Positions 1 to 18,765 are shown, counted from the first letter of the stretch. The stretch: DNA of 64,000 nt from Chondrilla cf. caribensis (GCA_964020155.1 OZ026549.1:5456719-5520718), one strand, 5' to 3'. Notes: generated by a model from the sequence alone, not told the origin. Program-made: numbers and translations.

Positions 1-53
1 GATCATCACTCTCAAAAGCACAGAAGTGCTTGAGCATTGTTGCTCTTTTCCAG

Positions 54-4816
<4,763 letters not shown>

Positions 4817-5450
4817 AAGAACAGACGCACAAACCTAGGGGACCTTTGAACTATAACATTGTTTTAGATTAGTGCCTTGTCTGCTTTCAAAGAACTATGC
4901 TTCATAGTGGATTTAATGAACACTGAAGTATGTGTGCGCATTATTATGAATGTTATGTAGATACACAAAATCGACGCATATACGTACTATGTGTGTGTAT
5001 GAAATCTACGTATATACATGTATAAAATGCCACATCGAAACATGAAACAAGTGTAATTAATGATTCTCACAACATGGGTAACCACATGAAAGAAATGACG
5101 TGCTAAGTTTGAGGAAATAATTGTACACATCACATGTTCCTTTGGTATTTAAATGTGTGGACATTATGTACGAGGATCTCTGACTTACAACTACATGCTG
5201 GTCACCGCGGCCTCTCCAGTGTCCATGTGACACCCGTAGCTCAAATACTGATTCATTTAGACCCTACTGGAGGTACTATTATACGTACAACCTATGATGA
5301 GTTATCTCAGGGCTCACACGACCTCCCCAGTGAGAATATATGATATATATAATATTATATACATATATAAAGGCATATGTGTACATACGTACATTGGAGA
5401 ACTCATGATGATGGTCAGGCACATTATATTATTACATGCGTATATTCAAA
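4817..5450. other. Calnexin 3' flank, no gene seen
   Basis: AT-rich DNA after the calnexin stop, with several TACGTA and TACATGTA motifs. It probably holds the 3' UTR. No coding region or RNA gene is recognised before the satellite array begins. Confidence 0.6.
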
Positions 5451-8400
5451 AATGCTTAATATTTTGTAAAGTACGTATGGTAGAGTGTAGGAGGAAAAGT
5501 GCCAAGTACCTTGCATTACTCATGGGAGAAGAGGTGTGTCAACTTGATAATTTTGTCAGACCTAGATGTTGATGTTAGCTAACTTTTGAAACAATGCCTA
5601 TCTCCGTATGTGGCCCAAAACATGCTAAGCACCTTTTTGTATAGCTCATGGGATAGGGGGCGTGTCAATCTGATATTTTCACCAGACCTAGCTGAGGACA
5701 TGAACTAATACATGAAACAATTCCTATCTCCGTATGTGGCCCGAAGCATAGCTACATTCGGAGGTGCTTAATATTTTTCAATGTATGGGAGAGTATGGGA
5801 GGAAAAATGCTAAGCACCTTTTTGTATAGCTCATGGGAGAGGGGATGTGTCGACTTGATAATTCTACCAGACATAGCTGGGGACATGGACTAACAAATGA
5901 AACAATTTCCATCTTTCTATGTGGTCCGTAACCATAGCTACATTCAGAGGTGCTTAACATTTTTCAATGTATGGGGGAGTATAGGAGAAATAAAACATTA
6001 CGCACCTTTTTGTATATCTCATGGGAAAGGGGGCGTGTCAACTTAATACTTTCACTAGACCTAGCTGGGGACATGGACTATCTTATGAAATAATTCCCAT
6101 CTTTGTATGTGGCCTGTAACCATAACTACAATCGGAGGTGTTTAATATTATATTTTCAATGTATGGGAGAGTATAGGACAAAAAAACTTTAAGCACCTTT
6201 TTGTATAGCTCTTGGGAGAGGGGACGTGTCAACTTGATACTTTTACCATACCTAGTTGGGGATACGAACTATCTTATGAAACAATTCCCATCTTTATATG
6301 TTTCCTGTAAGCTTAGCTACATTCGAAGGTGCTTAATGTTTTTTCAATATATGGGAGAGTATAGGAGAAAAATACGTTAAGAACCTCTTTTGTATATCTC
6401 ATGGGAGAGAGAGCGTGTCAACTTGATATTTTCACCAGACCTAGCTGTGGACATGGACTATCTTATGAAACAATTCCCATCTTTGTCTGTGGCCTGTCAC
6501 CATAGCTACATTCAGAGGTGCTAAAAAATTTTTCAATGTATGGAAGAGTATAGGAGAAAAAAACGTTAAGCACCTTTTTGTATAGCTCTAGGGAGAGGGG
6601 ACGTGTCAACTTGATACTTTTACCATACCTAGCTGGGGACATGAACTATCTTATGAAACAATTCCCATCTTTGTGTGTGGCCCGTAACCATAGCTACATC
6701 CGGAGGTGCTTAACATTTTTCAATGTACGTATGGGAGAGTATAGGAGAGTAAACGCTAAGCACCTTTTTGCATAGCTCATGGGGGAGGGGGCATGTCAAC
6801 TTGATATTTTAGACTAATCCAGTCAGGGACGTGAACTAATGTCTGAAACAATTCCCATCTCAATAGGTGGCTCGTAACCCCAGCTACATTGGAAGGTGCT
6901 TAATATATTTTCAATGTATGGGAGAGTATAGGAGAGAAAACGCTAAGCACCTTTTTGCATAGCTCATGGGAGAGGGGGCGTGTCAACTTGATATTTTAGA
7001 CAAACCTAGGTGGGGACGTGAACTAACTTCTGAAACAATTCCCATCTCAATAGGTGGCTCGTAACCCCAGCTACATTGGAAGGTGCTTAATATATTTTCA
7101 ATGTATGGGAGAGTATAGGAGAGAAAACGCTAAGCACCTTTTTGCATAGCTCATGGGAGAGGGGGCGTGTCAACTTGATATTTTAGACAAATTTAGGTGG
7201 GGACATGAACTAACTTCTGAAGCAATTCCCATCTCAATAGGTGGCTCGTAACCCCAGCTACATTGGAAGGTGCTTAATATTTTCTCAATGTACGTATGTG
7301 AGAGTATAGGAGAGTAAACGCTAAGCACCTTTTTGCATAGCTCATGGGAGAGGGGGCGTGTCAACTTGATATTTTAGGCAGACCTAGATGGGGACGTGAG
7401 CTAACTTCTGAAACAATTCCCATCTCAATAGGTGGCTCGTAACCCCAGCTACATTGGAAGGTGCTTAATATTTTTTCAATGTATGGGAGAGTATAGGAGA
7501 GTAAACGCTAAGCACCTTTTTGCATAGCTCATGGGAGAGGGGGCATGTCAACTTGATATTTTAGACAAACCTAGATGGGGATGTGAGCTAACTTCTGAAA
7601 CAATTCCCATCTCAATAGGTGGCTCGTAACCCCAGCTACATTGGAAGGTGCTTAATATTTTTTCAATGTATGGGAAAGTATAGGAGAGAAAACGCTAAGC
7701 ACCTTTTTGCATAGCTCATGGGAGAGGGGGCGTGTCAACTTGATATTTTAGACAAACCTAGGTGGGGACGTGAACTAACTTCTGAAACAATTCCCATCTC
7801 AATAGGTGGCTCGTAACCCCAGCTACATTGGAAGGTGCTTAATATTTTTTCAATGTATGGGAGAGTATAGGAGAGTAAACGCTAAGCACCTTTTTGCATA
7901 GCTCATGGGAGAGGGGGCATGTCAACTTGATATTTTAGACAAACCTAGATGGGGATGTGAGCTAACTTCTGAAACAATTCCCATCTCAATAGGTGGCTCG
8001 TAACCCCAGCTACATTGGAAGGTGCTTAATATTTTTTCAATGTATGGGAAAGTATAGGAGAGAAAACGCTAAGCACCTTTTTGCATAGCTCATGGGAGAG
8101 GGGGCGTGTCAACTTGATATTTTAGACAAACCTAGGTGGGGACGTGAACTAACTTCTGAAACAATTCCCATCTCAATAGGTGGCTCGTAACCCCAGCTAC
8201 ATTAGAAGGTGCTTAATATTCTTTCAATGTATGGGAAAGTATAGGAGAGAAAACGCTAAGCACCTTTTTGCATAGCTCATGGGAGAGGGGGCGTGTCAAC
8301 TTGATATTTTAGACAAACCTAGGTGGGGACGTGAACTAACTTCTGAAACAATTCCCATCTCAATAGGTGGCTCGTAACCCCAGCTACATTGGAAGGTGCT

Positions 8401-8995
8401 TAATATTTTTTCAATGTATGGGAGAGTATAGGAGAGTAAACGCTAAGCACCTTTTTGCATAGCTCATGGGAGAGGGGGCGTGTCAACTTGATATTTTAGG
8501 CAGACCTAGATGGGAACGTGAGCTAACTTCTGAAACAATTCCCATCTCAATAGGTGGCTCGTAACCCCAGCTACATTGGAAGGTGCTTAATATATTTTCA
8601 ATGTGTGGGAGAGTATAGGAGAGAAAACGCTAAGCACCTTTTTGCATAGCTCATGGGAGAGGGGGCGTGTCAACTTGATATTTTAGACAAACCTAGGTGG
8701 GGACGTGAACTAACTTCTGAAACCATTCCCATCTCAATAGGTGGCTCGTAACCCCAGCTACATTGGAAGGTGCTTAATATTTTCTCAATGTACGTATGTG
8801 AGAGTATAGGAGAGTAAACGCTAAGCACCTTTTTGCATAGCTCATGGGAGAGGGGGCGTGTCAACTTGATATTTTAGGCAGACCTAGATGGGGACGTGAG
8901 CTAACCTTTGAAACAATTCCCATCTCAATAGGTGGCTCGTAACCCCAGCTACATTGGAAGGTGCTTAATATATTTTCAATGTACGTACATTGAAA
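5450..8995 (+). repeat. Satellite family A, about 187-bp tandem units
   Basis: About 19 tandem copies, the later ones nearly identical and spaced exactly 187 bp (for example 6942 to 7129, and 7507 to 7694). Each unit starts with TAAGCACCTTTTTGCATAGC, carries a central GGGAGAGGGGGCGTGTCAAC segment and ends with GGAAGGTGCTTA. The AAGCACCTT and AAGGTGCTT ends are inverted repeats around about 145 bp, with an AT-rich spacer of about 43 bp containing TTCAATGTATGGGAGAGTAT. Copies at 5450-6780 are more diverged. Short open frames of about 64 codons recur in it and are not considered genes. Confidence 0.95.
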
Positions 8996-11340
8996 AAATA
9001 TCTCGTGGGAGAGGGAGCGTTTCGCCCTGATATTTTCAACAAATATAGTTGGAGATATAAACTAAGTTATGAAACACTTCCCATCACTTTGTGTGCTCAG
9101 TAACCCTTGTTATTCAAGGTGGTGCTATGGCCAAATTTTGGCCATAGCACCATCCTGCATATCTCGTGGGAGATGGGGCGTGTCACCCTGATATTTTCAA
9201 CAAATATAGTTGGAGATGTGAACTAATTTATGAAAGACTTCCCATCACTTTGTGTGCTCTGTAAGCCTTGTTATTCAAGGTGGTGCTATGACCAAATTTT
9301 GGCCATAGCACCACAGTCAATGTATGGGGGAGAATATGGAAAAAATGCACTTAGCACCATCCTGCATATCTCGTGGGAGAGGGGGCGTGTCACCCTGATA
9401 TTTTCAACAAATCTAGTTGGAGATGTGAACTAAGTTATGAAAGACTTCCCATCACTTTGTGTGCTCTGTAAGCCTTGTTATTCAAGGTGGTGCTATGACC
9501 AAATTTTGGCCATAGCACCACAGTCAATGTATGGGGGAGAATATGGAAAAATGCACTTAGCACCATCCTGCATATCTCGTGGGAGAGGGGGCGTGTCACC
9601 CTGATATTTTCAACAAATCTAGTTGGAGATGTGAACTAATTTATGAAACACTTCCCATCACTTTGTGTGCTCTGTAACCCTTGTTATTCAAGGTGGTGCT
9701 ATGGCCAAATTTTGGCCATAGCACCACAGTCAATGTATGGGGGAGAATAGGGAAAAATGCACTTAGCACCATCCTGCATATCTCGTGGGAGAGGGGGCGT
9801 GTCACCCTGATATTTTCAACAAATCTAGTTGGAGATGTGAACTAATTTATGAAACACTTCCCATCACTTTGTGTGCTCTGTAACCCTTGTTATTCAAGGT
9901 GGTGCTATGGCCAAATTTTGGCCATAGCACCACAGTCAATGTATGGGGGAGAATAGGGAAAAATGCACTTAGCACCATCCTGCATATCTCGTGGGAGAGA
10001 GGGCGTGTCACCCTGATATTTTCAACATATCTAGTTGGAGATGTGAACTAAGTTATGAAAGACTTCCCATCACTTTGTGTGCTCTGTAACCCTTGTTATT
10101 CAAGGTGGTGCTATGACCAAATTTTGGCCATAGCACCACAGTCAATGTATGGGGGAGAATAGGGAAAAAATGCACTTAGCACCATCCTGCATATCTCATG
10201 GGAGATGGGGCGTGTCACCCTGATATTTTCAACAAATCTAGTTGGAGATGTGAACTAATTTATGAAAGACTTCCCATCACTTTGTGTGCTCTGTAAGCCT
10301 TGTTATTCAAGGTGGTGCTATGACCAAATTTTGGCCATACGTAGCACCACAGTCAATGTATGGGGGAGAATATGGAAAAAATGCACTTAGCACCATCCTG
10401 CATATCTCATGGGAGATGGGGCGTGTCACCCTGATATTTTCAACAAATCTAGTTGGAGATGTGAACTAAGTTATGAAAGACTTCCCATCACTTTGTGTGC
10501 TCTGTAACCCTTGTTATTCAAGGTGGTGCTATGACCAAATTTTGGCCATAGCACCACAGTCAATGTATGGGGGAGAATATGGAAAAAATGCACTTAGCAC
10601 CATCCTGCATATCTCGTGGGAGAGGGGGCGTGTCACCCTGATATTTTCAACAAATCTAGTTGGAGATGTGAACTAATTTATGAAACACTTCCCATCACTT
10701 TGTGTGCTCTGTAACCCTTGTTATTCAAGGTGGTGCTATGGCCAAATTTTGGCCATAGCACCACAGTCAATGTATGGGGGAGAATATGGAAAAAATGCAC
10801 TTAGCACCATCCTGCATATCTCGTGGGAGATGGGGTGTGTCGCCCTGATATTTTCAACAAATCTAGTTGGAGATGTGAACTAAGTTATGAAACACTTCCC
10901 ATCACTTTGTGTGCTCTGTAACCCTTGTTATTCAAGGTGGTGCTATGGCCAAATTTTGGCCATAGCACCATCCTGCATATCTCGTGGGAGAGGGGGCGTG
11001 TCGCCCTGATATTTCAACATATCTAGTTGGAGATGTGAACTAAGTTATGAAAGACTTCCCATCACTTTGTGTGCTCTGTAACCCTTGTTATTCAAGGTGG
11101 TGCTATGGCCAAATTTTGGCCATAGCACCACAGTCAATGTATGGGGGAGAATATGGAAAAAATGCACTTAGCACCATCCTGCATATCTCGTGGGAGATGG
11201 GGTGTGTCGCCCTGATATTTTCAACAAATCTAGTTGGAGATGTGAACTAAGTTATGAAACACTTCCCATCACTTTGTGTGCTCTGTAACCCTTGTTATTC
11301 AAGGTGGTGCTATGGCCAAATTTTGGCCATAGCACCACAG
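8996..11340 (+). repeat. Satellite family B, about 207-bp tandem units with a perfect hairpin
   Basis: About 11 copies. Family B is homologous to family A over its middle (GGGAGAGGGGGCGTGTCACC, then GTTGGAGATGTGAACTAA) but has a different hairpin: arms GGTGCTATGGCCAAA and TTTGGCCATAGCACC around a single base. Some copies have one mismatch in the left arm (GACCAAA). The family is entered at 8975-9000 through a palindrome, CAATGTACGTACATTG. Repeated 67-codon open frames follow from the 207-bp (3 x 69) period and are not supported as genes. Confidence 0.95.
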
Positions 11341-12000
11341 CCAATGTACGTACGTATAGGAGAGTACGTACAGGAGAGAAAACTCTAAGCACCTTTTTGC
11401 ATAGCTCATGAGGGAGGGTGCGTGTCAACTTGATATTTTAGACAGACCTAGATGGGTCGTGAGCTAACATCTGAAACAATTCCCATCTCAATAGGTGGCT
11501 TGTAACCCCAGCTACATTGGAAGGCGCTTAATATATTTTCAATGTATGGGAGAGTATAGGGGAGAAAACGCCAAGCACCTTTTTGCATAGCTCATGGGAG
11601 AGGGGGCGTGTCAACATGATATTTTAGACAAACCTAGGTGGGGATGTGAACTAACTTCTGAAACAATTCCCATCTCCATAGGTTACCCGTAACCCCAGCT
11701 ACATTGGAATGTGCTTAATATATTTTCAATGTAAGTATGCCTACCCATACATTGAATAATATTAAGCACCTCCGTATGTAGTTAGGGTTAGGGACCACCT
11801 ACAGAGATGAAACTTGTTTCATACGTTAGTATAGGTCCACAGCTAGGTTCTCATAAAATATCTTGTTTACACGTCCTCTCAACCATGAGCTAAGCAAAAA
11901 GGTGCTTAGCATTATTTAATCCTATGCCTTCCCATACATTAAAAAATCATTAAGCACCTCTGGATGTAGATAGGGGTAATTATTAATAAAATTTACATTT
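11341..12000. repeat. Satellite family A, forward then inverted copies
   Basis: About two forward A units (to about 11735) are followed head to head by A units in reverse orientation (11740-12000), recognised by TTAAGCACCTCC and by the C-T-rich complement of the forward core. The switch lies within an interrupted palindrome, TTCAATGTA ... TACATTGAA. Confidence 0.88.
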
Positions 12001-12029
12001 ACATTTACATTTAGCTGATGAAATAAAAG

Positions 12030-14575
12030 TAGAGATAGACATGCACTGTTCGGTCTTAAACCAATATTTGTATGTACATTCCAATTCCAATATAAGTGTA
12101 ATACGCCTTGTGGTGATCACTCAGGTGATTTGACACCACATTGTTGGTCACCAAGGGATGCCCAGTGTCCGTGCCAAACTCACCAACACAATTTGGGATG
12201 CATACAAACCCTCCTGAGTGTGCTATAGGCCTCGTGGTGACAAGCATAAAATTGTCAATTTTTATGCTTGTCACCAAGAGCTCTCCTGTGTGCACATAAT
12301 GCACCATAGATCTAATATGAATGCACGGACACACTCCTAGAACTAATACGGTCCTTTTGATAACAAAAATGATAGGTTTTGTTGCTGATGAAAATTCTGC
12401 CTGGTGTCTATATGGCACATAGCATTATACATTTGTATATACATTTCAATATAAGTGTAATATGCCTTGTGGTGATCACTCAGGTGATTTGACACCACAT
12501 TCCTGGTCACCAAGGGCTGCCCAGTGTCCGTGCCAAACTCACCAACACAATTTGGGATGCATACAAATCCTCCTGAGTGTGCTATAGGCCTCGTGGTGAC
12601 AAGCACAAAAATGTCAATTTTTATGCTTGTCACCACGAGCTCTCCTGTGTGCACATAATGCATCATAGATCTAATACGAATGCATGGACACACTCCTAGA
12701 ACTAATACGGTCCTTTTGATAACAAAAATGATAGGTTTTGTTGATGATAAAAAATTCTCTCAGGTGTCCATATGGCACATAGCATTATACATTTGTATGC
12801 ACATTTCAATATAAGTGTAATACACCTTGTGGTGATCACTCAGGTGATTTGACACCACGTTCCTGGTCACCAAGGGCTGCCCAGTGTCCGTGCCAAACTC
12901 ACCAACACAATTTGGGATGCATACAAGCCCTCCTGAGTGTGCTATTGGCCTCGTGGTGACAAGCACAAAAATGTCCATTTTTATGCTTGTCACCACGAGC
13001 TCTCCTGTGTGCACATAATGCATCATAGATCTAATACGAATGCATGGACACACTCCTTTAACTAATACGGTCCTTTTGATAGCAAAAATGATAGGTTTTG
13101 TTGCTGATGAAATTCTCTCGGGTGTCCATATGGCACATAGCATTATACATTTGTATATACATTTCAATATAAGTGTAATATGTCTTGTGGTGATCACTCA
13201 GGTGATTTGACACCACGTTCCTGGTCACCAAGGGATGCCCCGTGTCTGTGCCAAACTCACCAACACAATTTGGGATGCATACAAACCCTCCTGAGTGTGC
13301 TATAGGCCTCGTGGTGACAAGCACAAAAATGTCCATTTTTATGCTTGTCACCACGACCTCTCCTGTGTGCACATATTGCATCATAGATCTAATACGAGTG
13401 CACGGACACACTCCTGGTACTAATACGGGCCATTTGATAACAAAAATGATAGGTTTTGTTGCTGATGAATATTCTCTCAGGTGTCCATATGGCACATAGC
13501 ATTATACATTTGTATGTACATTTCAATATAAGTGTAATATGCCTTGTAGTGATCACTCAGGTGATTTGACACCACGTTGCTGGTCACCAAGGGCTGCTCA
13601 GTGTCCATGCCAAACTCACCAACACAATTTGGGATGCATACAAACCATCTTGAGTGTGCTATAGGCCTCGTTGTGACAAGCACAAAAATGTCAATTTTTA
13701 TGCTTGTCACCACGAGCTCTCCTGTGTGCACATAATGCATCATAGATCTAATACGAATGCATGGACACACTCCTTTAACTAATACGGTCCTTTTGATAAC
13801 AAAAATGATAGGTTTTGTTGCTGATGAAATTCTCTCGGGTGTCCATATGGCACATAGCATTATACATTTGTATGTACATTTCAATATAAGTGTAATATGC
13901 CTTGTGGTGATCACTCAGGTGATTTGACACCACGTTCCTGGTCACCAAGGGATGCCCCGTGTCTGTGCCAAACTCACCAACACAATTTGGGATGCATACA
14001 AACCCTCCTGAGTGTGCTATAGGCCTCGTGGTGACAAGCACAAAAATGTCAATTTTTATGCTTGTCACCACGAGCTCTCCTGTGTGCACATATTGCATCA
14101 TAGATCTAATACGAGTGCATGGACACACTCCTGGTACTAATACGGGCCATTTGATAACAAAAATGATAGGTTTTGTTGCTGATGAATATTCTCTCAGGTG
14201 TCCATATGGCACATAGCATTATACATTTGTATGTACATTTCAATATAAGTGTAATATGCCTTGTAGTGATCACTCAGGTGATTTGACACCACGTTGCTGG
14301 TCACCAAGGGCTGCTCAGTGTCCATGCCAAACTCACCAACACAATTTGGGATGCATACAAACCATCTTGAGTGTGCTATAGGCCTCGTTGTGACAAGCAC
14401 AAAAATGTCAATTTTTATGCTTGTCACCACGAGCTCTCCTGTGTGCACATAATGCATATGCATCATAGATCTAATACGAATGCATGGACACACTCCTTTA
14501 ACTAATACGGTCCTTTTGATAACAAAAATGATAGGTTTTGTTGCCAATCAAAATTTTTCCCAGGTGTCCATATGG
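12030..14575 (-). repeat. Satellite family C, about 359-bp tandem units, locus 1
   Basis: Seven copies at a regular 359-bp spacing (the GCATTATACAT landmark recurs at about 12422, 12781, 13139, 13499, 13857, 14216). Each has a long hairpin: outer arms GGTGACAAGCA and TGCTTGTCACC, inner arms AAAAATG and CATTTTT in the best copies. A minus-strand open frame of 85-145 codons occurs in every copy. The period is not a multiple of three and no splice pattern or known domain is seen, so I treat it as repeat DNA. Confidence 0.95.
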
Positions 14576-15140
14576 CACATATGTACTCTCCCATGCATTG
14601 ATAAAATATTAAACACCTCCGAATATAGCTGGGGTTACAGGCCACCTATTGAGATGGGAATTGTTGCAGGAGTTAGTTCACGTTCCCAGCTAGTTCTGTC
14701 TAAAATATCAAGTTGACACACCCCTCCCCCATGAGTTATGCAAAAAGGTGCTTAGCGTTTTCTCTCCTATGCGTATACCTTCCCATACATTATAAAGTCA
14801 CTAAACACCTCTGGATGTAGCTAGAGTTATTGACCACCTACAAAGATGAATATTTCATAAGTTAGTATAGGTCCACAGCTATGTAGGTTCTCATAAAAAA
14901 CATCATGTTGACACGCCCCCTCTCCCATGAGCTACGCAAAAGTTGCTTAGCATTATTTGATCCTATGCCTTCTATAATCATGAAGCACCTCCGGATGTAG
15001 CTAGGGTTAGGGACCACCTACGAAGATGAAAATTCTTTCATAAGTTAGTATAGGTCCACAGCTAGGTTCTCATAAAGTATCATATCGACACACTCCCTCT
15101 CCCATGAGCTACACAAAAAGGTACTTAGCATTAATTGATC
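14576..15140 (-). repeat. Satellite family A, inverted copies
   Basis: About three diverged A units in reverse orientation follow the family C array. Orientation flips back to forward at about 15130-15170. Confidence 0.88.
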
Positions 15141-18100
15141 CTACGTATTGGAGAGATAATGCTAAGCACCTTTTTGCATAGCACATGGGGGAGGGGGCGT
15201 GTGAGCTTAATATTTTAGACAGACCTAGGTGGGGACATGAGCTAACTTCTGAAACAATTTCCATCTCAATAGGTGGCCCATAACCCCAGCTACATTGGAA
15301 GGTGCTTAATATTTTTTCATTGTATGGGAGAGTACATATAGGAGAGAAAACACTAAGCACCTTTTTGCATAGCTCATGGGGGAGGGGGCGTGTCAAGTTA
15401 ACTTTTTAGATTAAAGTAGTCGGTGACGTGAACTAACATCTGAAACAATTCCCATCTCAATAGGTGGCTCGTAACCCCATCTACATTGGAAGGTGCTTAA
15501 TATATTTTCAATGTATGGGAGAGTATAGGAGAGAAAACACTAAGCACCTTTCTGCATAGCTCATGGGGGAGGGGGCGTGTCAACTTGATACTTTACACAG
15601 ACCTATCTGGGGACGTGAGCTAACCTCTCAAACAATTCCCATCTCAATAGGTGGCTTGTAACCCCAGCTACATTGGAAGGTGCTTGATACTTTGTCAATG
15701 TATGTGAGAGTATAGGAGAGAAAACGCTAAGCACCTTTTTGCATAGCTCATGGGGAAGACGGTCTGTCAACGTGATATTTTACACAGACCTAGATGGCAA
15801 CGTGAGCTACCTTCTGAAACAATTTCCATCTCAATAGGTGGCTCGTAACCCCAGCTACATCGGAAGGTGCTTAATATATTTTCAATGTATGGGATAGTAC
15901 GTATAGGAGAGAAAACGCTAAGCACCTTTTTGTATAGCTCATGGGGGAGTGGGCGTGTCAACTTGATATTTTACACCGACCTAGCTGGGCATGTGAGCTA
16001 GCGTCTGAAACAATTCCCATCTCAAAAGGTAGCTCGTAACACCAGCTACATCAGAAGGTGCTTAATATATTTTCAATGTATGGGAGAGTATATGAGAGAA
16101 AACGCTAAGCACCTTTTTGCATAGCTCATGGGAGAGGGGGTGTGTCAACTTGATATTTTAAACTGTTCTAGTCAGGGATGTAAACTAACTTCTGAAACAA
16201 TTCCCATCTCAATAGGTGGCTCGTAACGCCAGCTACATCAGAAGGTGCTTAATATATTTTCAATGTACGTATGGGAGAGTATGGGAGAGAAAATGCTAAG
16301 CACCTTTTTGCATAGCTCATGGGAGAGGGAGCGTGTCAGTTTAATATTTTAGACCGACCTAGATGGGGACGTGAGCTAACGTCTGAAACAATTCCCATCT
16401 CAATAGGTGGCTCGTAACCCCAGCTACATTGGAAGGTGCTTAATATATTTTCAATGTGTGGGAGAGTATAGGAGAGAAAACGCTAAGCACCTTTTTGCAT
16501 AGCTCATGGGGGAGGGGGCGTGTCAACTTGATATTTTAGAATAATCTAGTCAGGGACGTGAACTAATGTCTGAAACAATTCCCATCTCAATAGGTGGCTC
16601 GTAACCCCAGCTACATTGAAGGTGCTTAATATATTTTCAATGTATGGGAGAGTATAGGAGAGAAAACGCTAAGCACCTTTTTGCATAGCTCATGGGGGAG
16701 GGGTCGTGTCAACTTGATATTTTAGAATGATCTAGTCAGGGACGTGAACTAATGTCTGAAACAATTCCCATCTCAATAGGTGGCTCGTAACCCCAGCTAC
16801 ATTGGAAGGTGCTTAATATATTTTCAATGTATGGGAGAGTATAGGAGAGAAAACGCTAAGCACCTTTTTGCATAGCTCATGGGAGAGGGGGCGTGTCAAC
16901 TTGATATTTTAGACAAACCTAGGTGGGGACGTGAACTAACTTCTGAAACAATTCCCATCTCAATAGGTGGCTCGTAACCCCAGCTACATTGGAAGGTGCT
17001 TAATATATTTTCAATGTACATACGTATAGGAGAAAAAAAACGTTAAGCACCTTTTAGTATATCTAATGGGAAAGGGGGCGTATCAACTTAATACTTTCAC
17101 TAGACCTAGCTGGGGACATGGACTATCATATGAAACAATTCCCATCTTTGTATGTGGCCCGTAACCATAGCTATATTTGGAGGTGCTTAATTGTTTTTTC
17201 AATGTATGGAAGAGTATAGGAGAAATAAAACGTTAAGCATCTTTTTGTATAGCTCTTGGGAGAGGGGGCGTGTCAACTTGATATTTTCAACAAACCTAGC
17301 TGAGGACATGAACTATCTTATGAAACAATTCCCATCTTCATATGCTTCCTGTAAGCATAGCTACATTCAAAGGTGCTTAATGTTTTTTCAATGTATGGAA
17401 GAGTATAGGAGAAAAAAACATTAAGCACCTTTTTGTATAGCTCTAGGGGAGAGGGGACGTGTCAACTTGATACTTTCACCATACCTAGCTGGGACATGGA
17501 CTATCTTATGAAGCAATTCCCATCTTTGTATGTGACCCGTAACCATAGCTACATTCGGAGGTGCTTAACATTTTTCAATGTATGGGAGAGTACAGGAGAA
17601 AAAAACCTTAAGCACCTTTTTGTATAGCTCTTGGGAGAGGGGGCGTGTCAACTTGATATTTTCAATGAACCTAGCTGGGGACATGAACTATCTTATGAAA
17701 CAATTCCCATCTTCATATGCTTCCTGTAAGCATAGCTACTTTCGAAGGTGCTTAATGTTTTTTCAATGTATGGGAGAGTATAGGAGAAATAAAACATTAA
17801 GCACCTTTTTGTATATCACATGGGAAAGGGGGCGTGTCAACTTAATAATTTCACCAGACCTAGCTGGGGACATGGACTATCTTATGAAACAATTCCCATC
17901 TTTGTATGTGGCCCGTAACCATAGCTACATTCGGAGGTGCTTAACATTTTTCAATGTATGGGAGAGTATAGGAGAAAAAAAGCGTTAAGCACCTTTTTGT
18001 ATATCTCATGGGAGAGGAGGCGTGTCAACTTAATATTTTAACCAGACCTAGCTGGAGACATGTACCGTCTTATGAAACAATTCCCATCTCTGTATGTGGC

Positions 18101-18196
18101 TCGTAACTATAGCCACATTCGGAGGTGCTTAATGTTTTTTCAATGTATGGAAGAGCATAGGAGAAATAAAACGTTAAGCACCTTTTTGTATAGCTC
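15141..18196 (+). repeat. Satellite family A, second forward block
   Basis: About 16 tandem units of about 187 bp. From about 17020 the units belong to a subfamily ending TTCGGAGGTGCTTAA and starting GTTAAGCACCTTTTTGTATA, matching the copies at 5750-6770. The block stops abruptly at 18196 where a LINE fragment begins. Confidence 0.94.
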
Positions 18197-18205
18197 CCAA
18201 CTTCA

Positions 18206-18765
18206 CCTTTTTAGGCTGTGCAATAAATGAGCGTCTTACTTGGGATGACCACATCCAACACATCACCACGAAAGCTACGAGGAACATTAATCTCCTTTGG
18301 CATCTGTCATGGTTTCTTCCAAGAAAAATTCTAGTGAAGTTTTACGAGGCGTACATCCTGCCCACGTTTGACTACTGCGATGTTGTGTGGTACAGCTGTA
18401 GCAGAGAACAGGCTCTTCACTTGGAGTAACTGCAAAACTTTGCTGGCCGTGTGATTCTTAAAGAATCTCACTCTACCTCTGCCACTGCCGTCCGGAAGAA
18501 ACTGAACTGGCCCTTGCTAGAATCAAGGAGAAAACGTCACCTGAGCACTCATGTTTATAAAACTCTCCAAGATATGAATCCATCATATCTATCTCCTTTA
18601 CTTCGACCGTGTATTGAGACTGGCCGGGTGACATGGGGCGCTACCACAGGCAATCTACAGCTACTGCTTCCTTCCACAGAATCAGGAAAGAAAGCATTTT
18701 CTTTTATTGATCCCAGCCTATGGAACACTCTTAGTATTGAGACCCAACAGTGTGTGTCTATGGAA
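18206..18765 (+). pseudogene. Degenerate non-LTR retrotransposon reverse transcriptase, C-terminal fragment
   Basis: Conceptual translation reads WDDHIQHITTKATRNINLL, then ILPTFDYCDVVWYSC, LQNFAGRVIL and KLNWPLLESRRK. These are typical of the C-terminal end of LINE-type reverse transcriptases (the F-YC--VW motif and the following helical region). One in-frame TAA interrupts it at about 18428, and the catalytic RT core and endonuclease are absent. It abuts satellite A at its 5' side, as expected for a 5'-truncated insertion or a later break. The clade cannot be fixed from this fragment. Confidence 0.85.

Noticed and set aside
9230..11250. Repeated 67-codon open frames in family B
   Set aside because: The 207-bp period is a multiple of three and the unit lacks a stop over 67 codons, so the frames recur by construction. 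No recognisable protein features.
12056..14547. Conserved 85-145 codon minus-strand open frames in every family C unit, as a possible gene family
   Set aside because: The frame restarts in each unit, the 359-bp period is not a multiple of three, and copies differ at the ends. No domain, start context or splice logic is seen. The repetition follows from the satellite.
5450..18196. CRISPR-like regular array
   Set aside because: Units are 187-359 bp contiguous tandem repeats without unique spacers, in an animal genome. This is satellite DNA.
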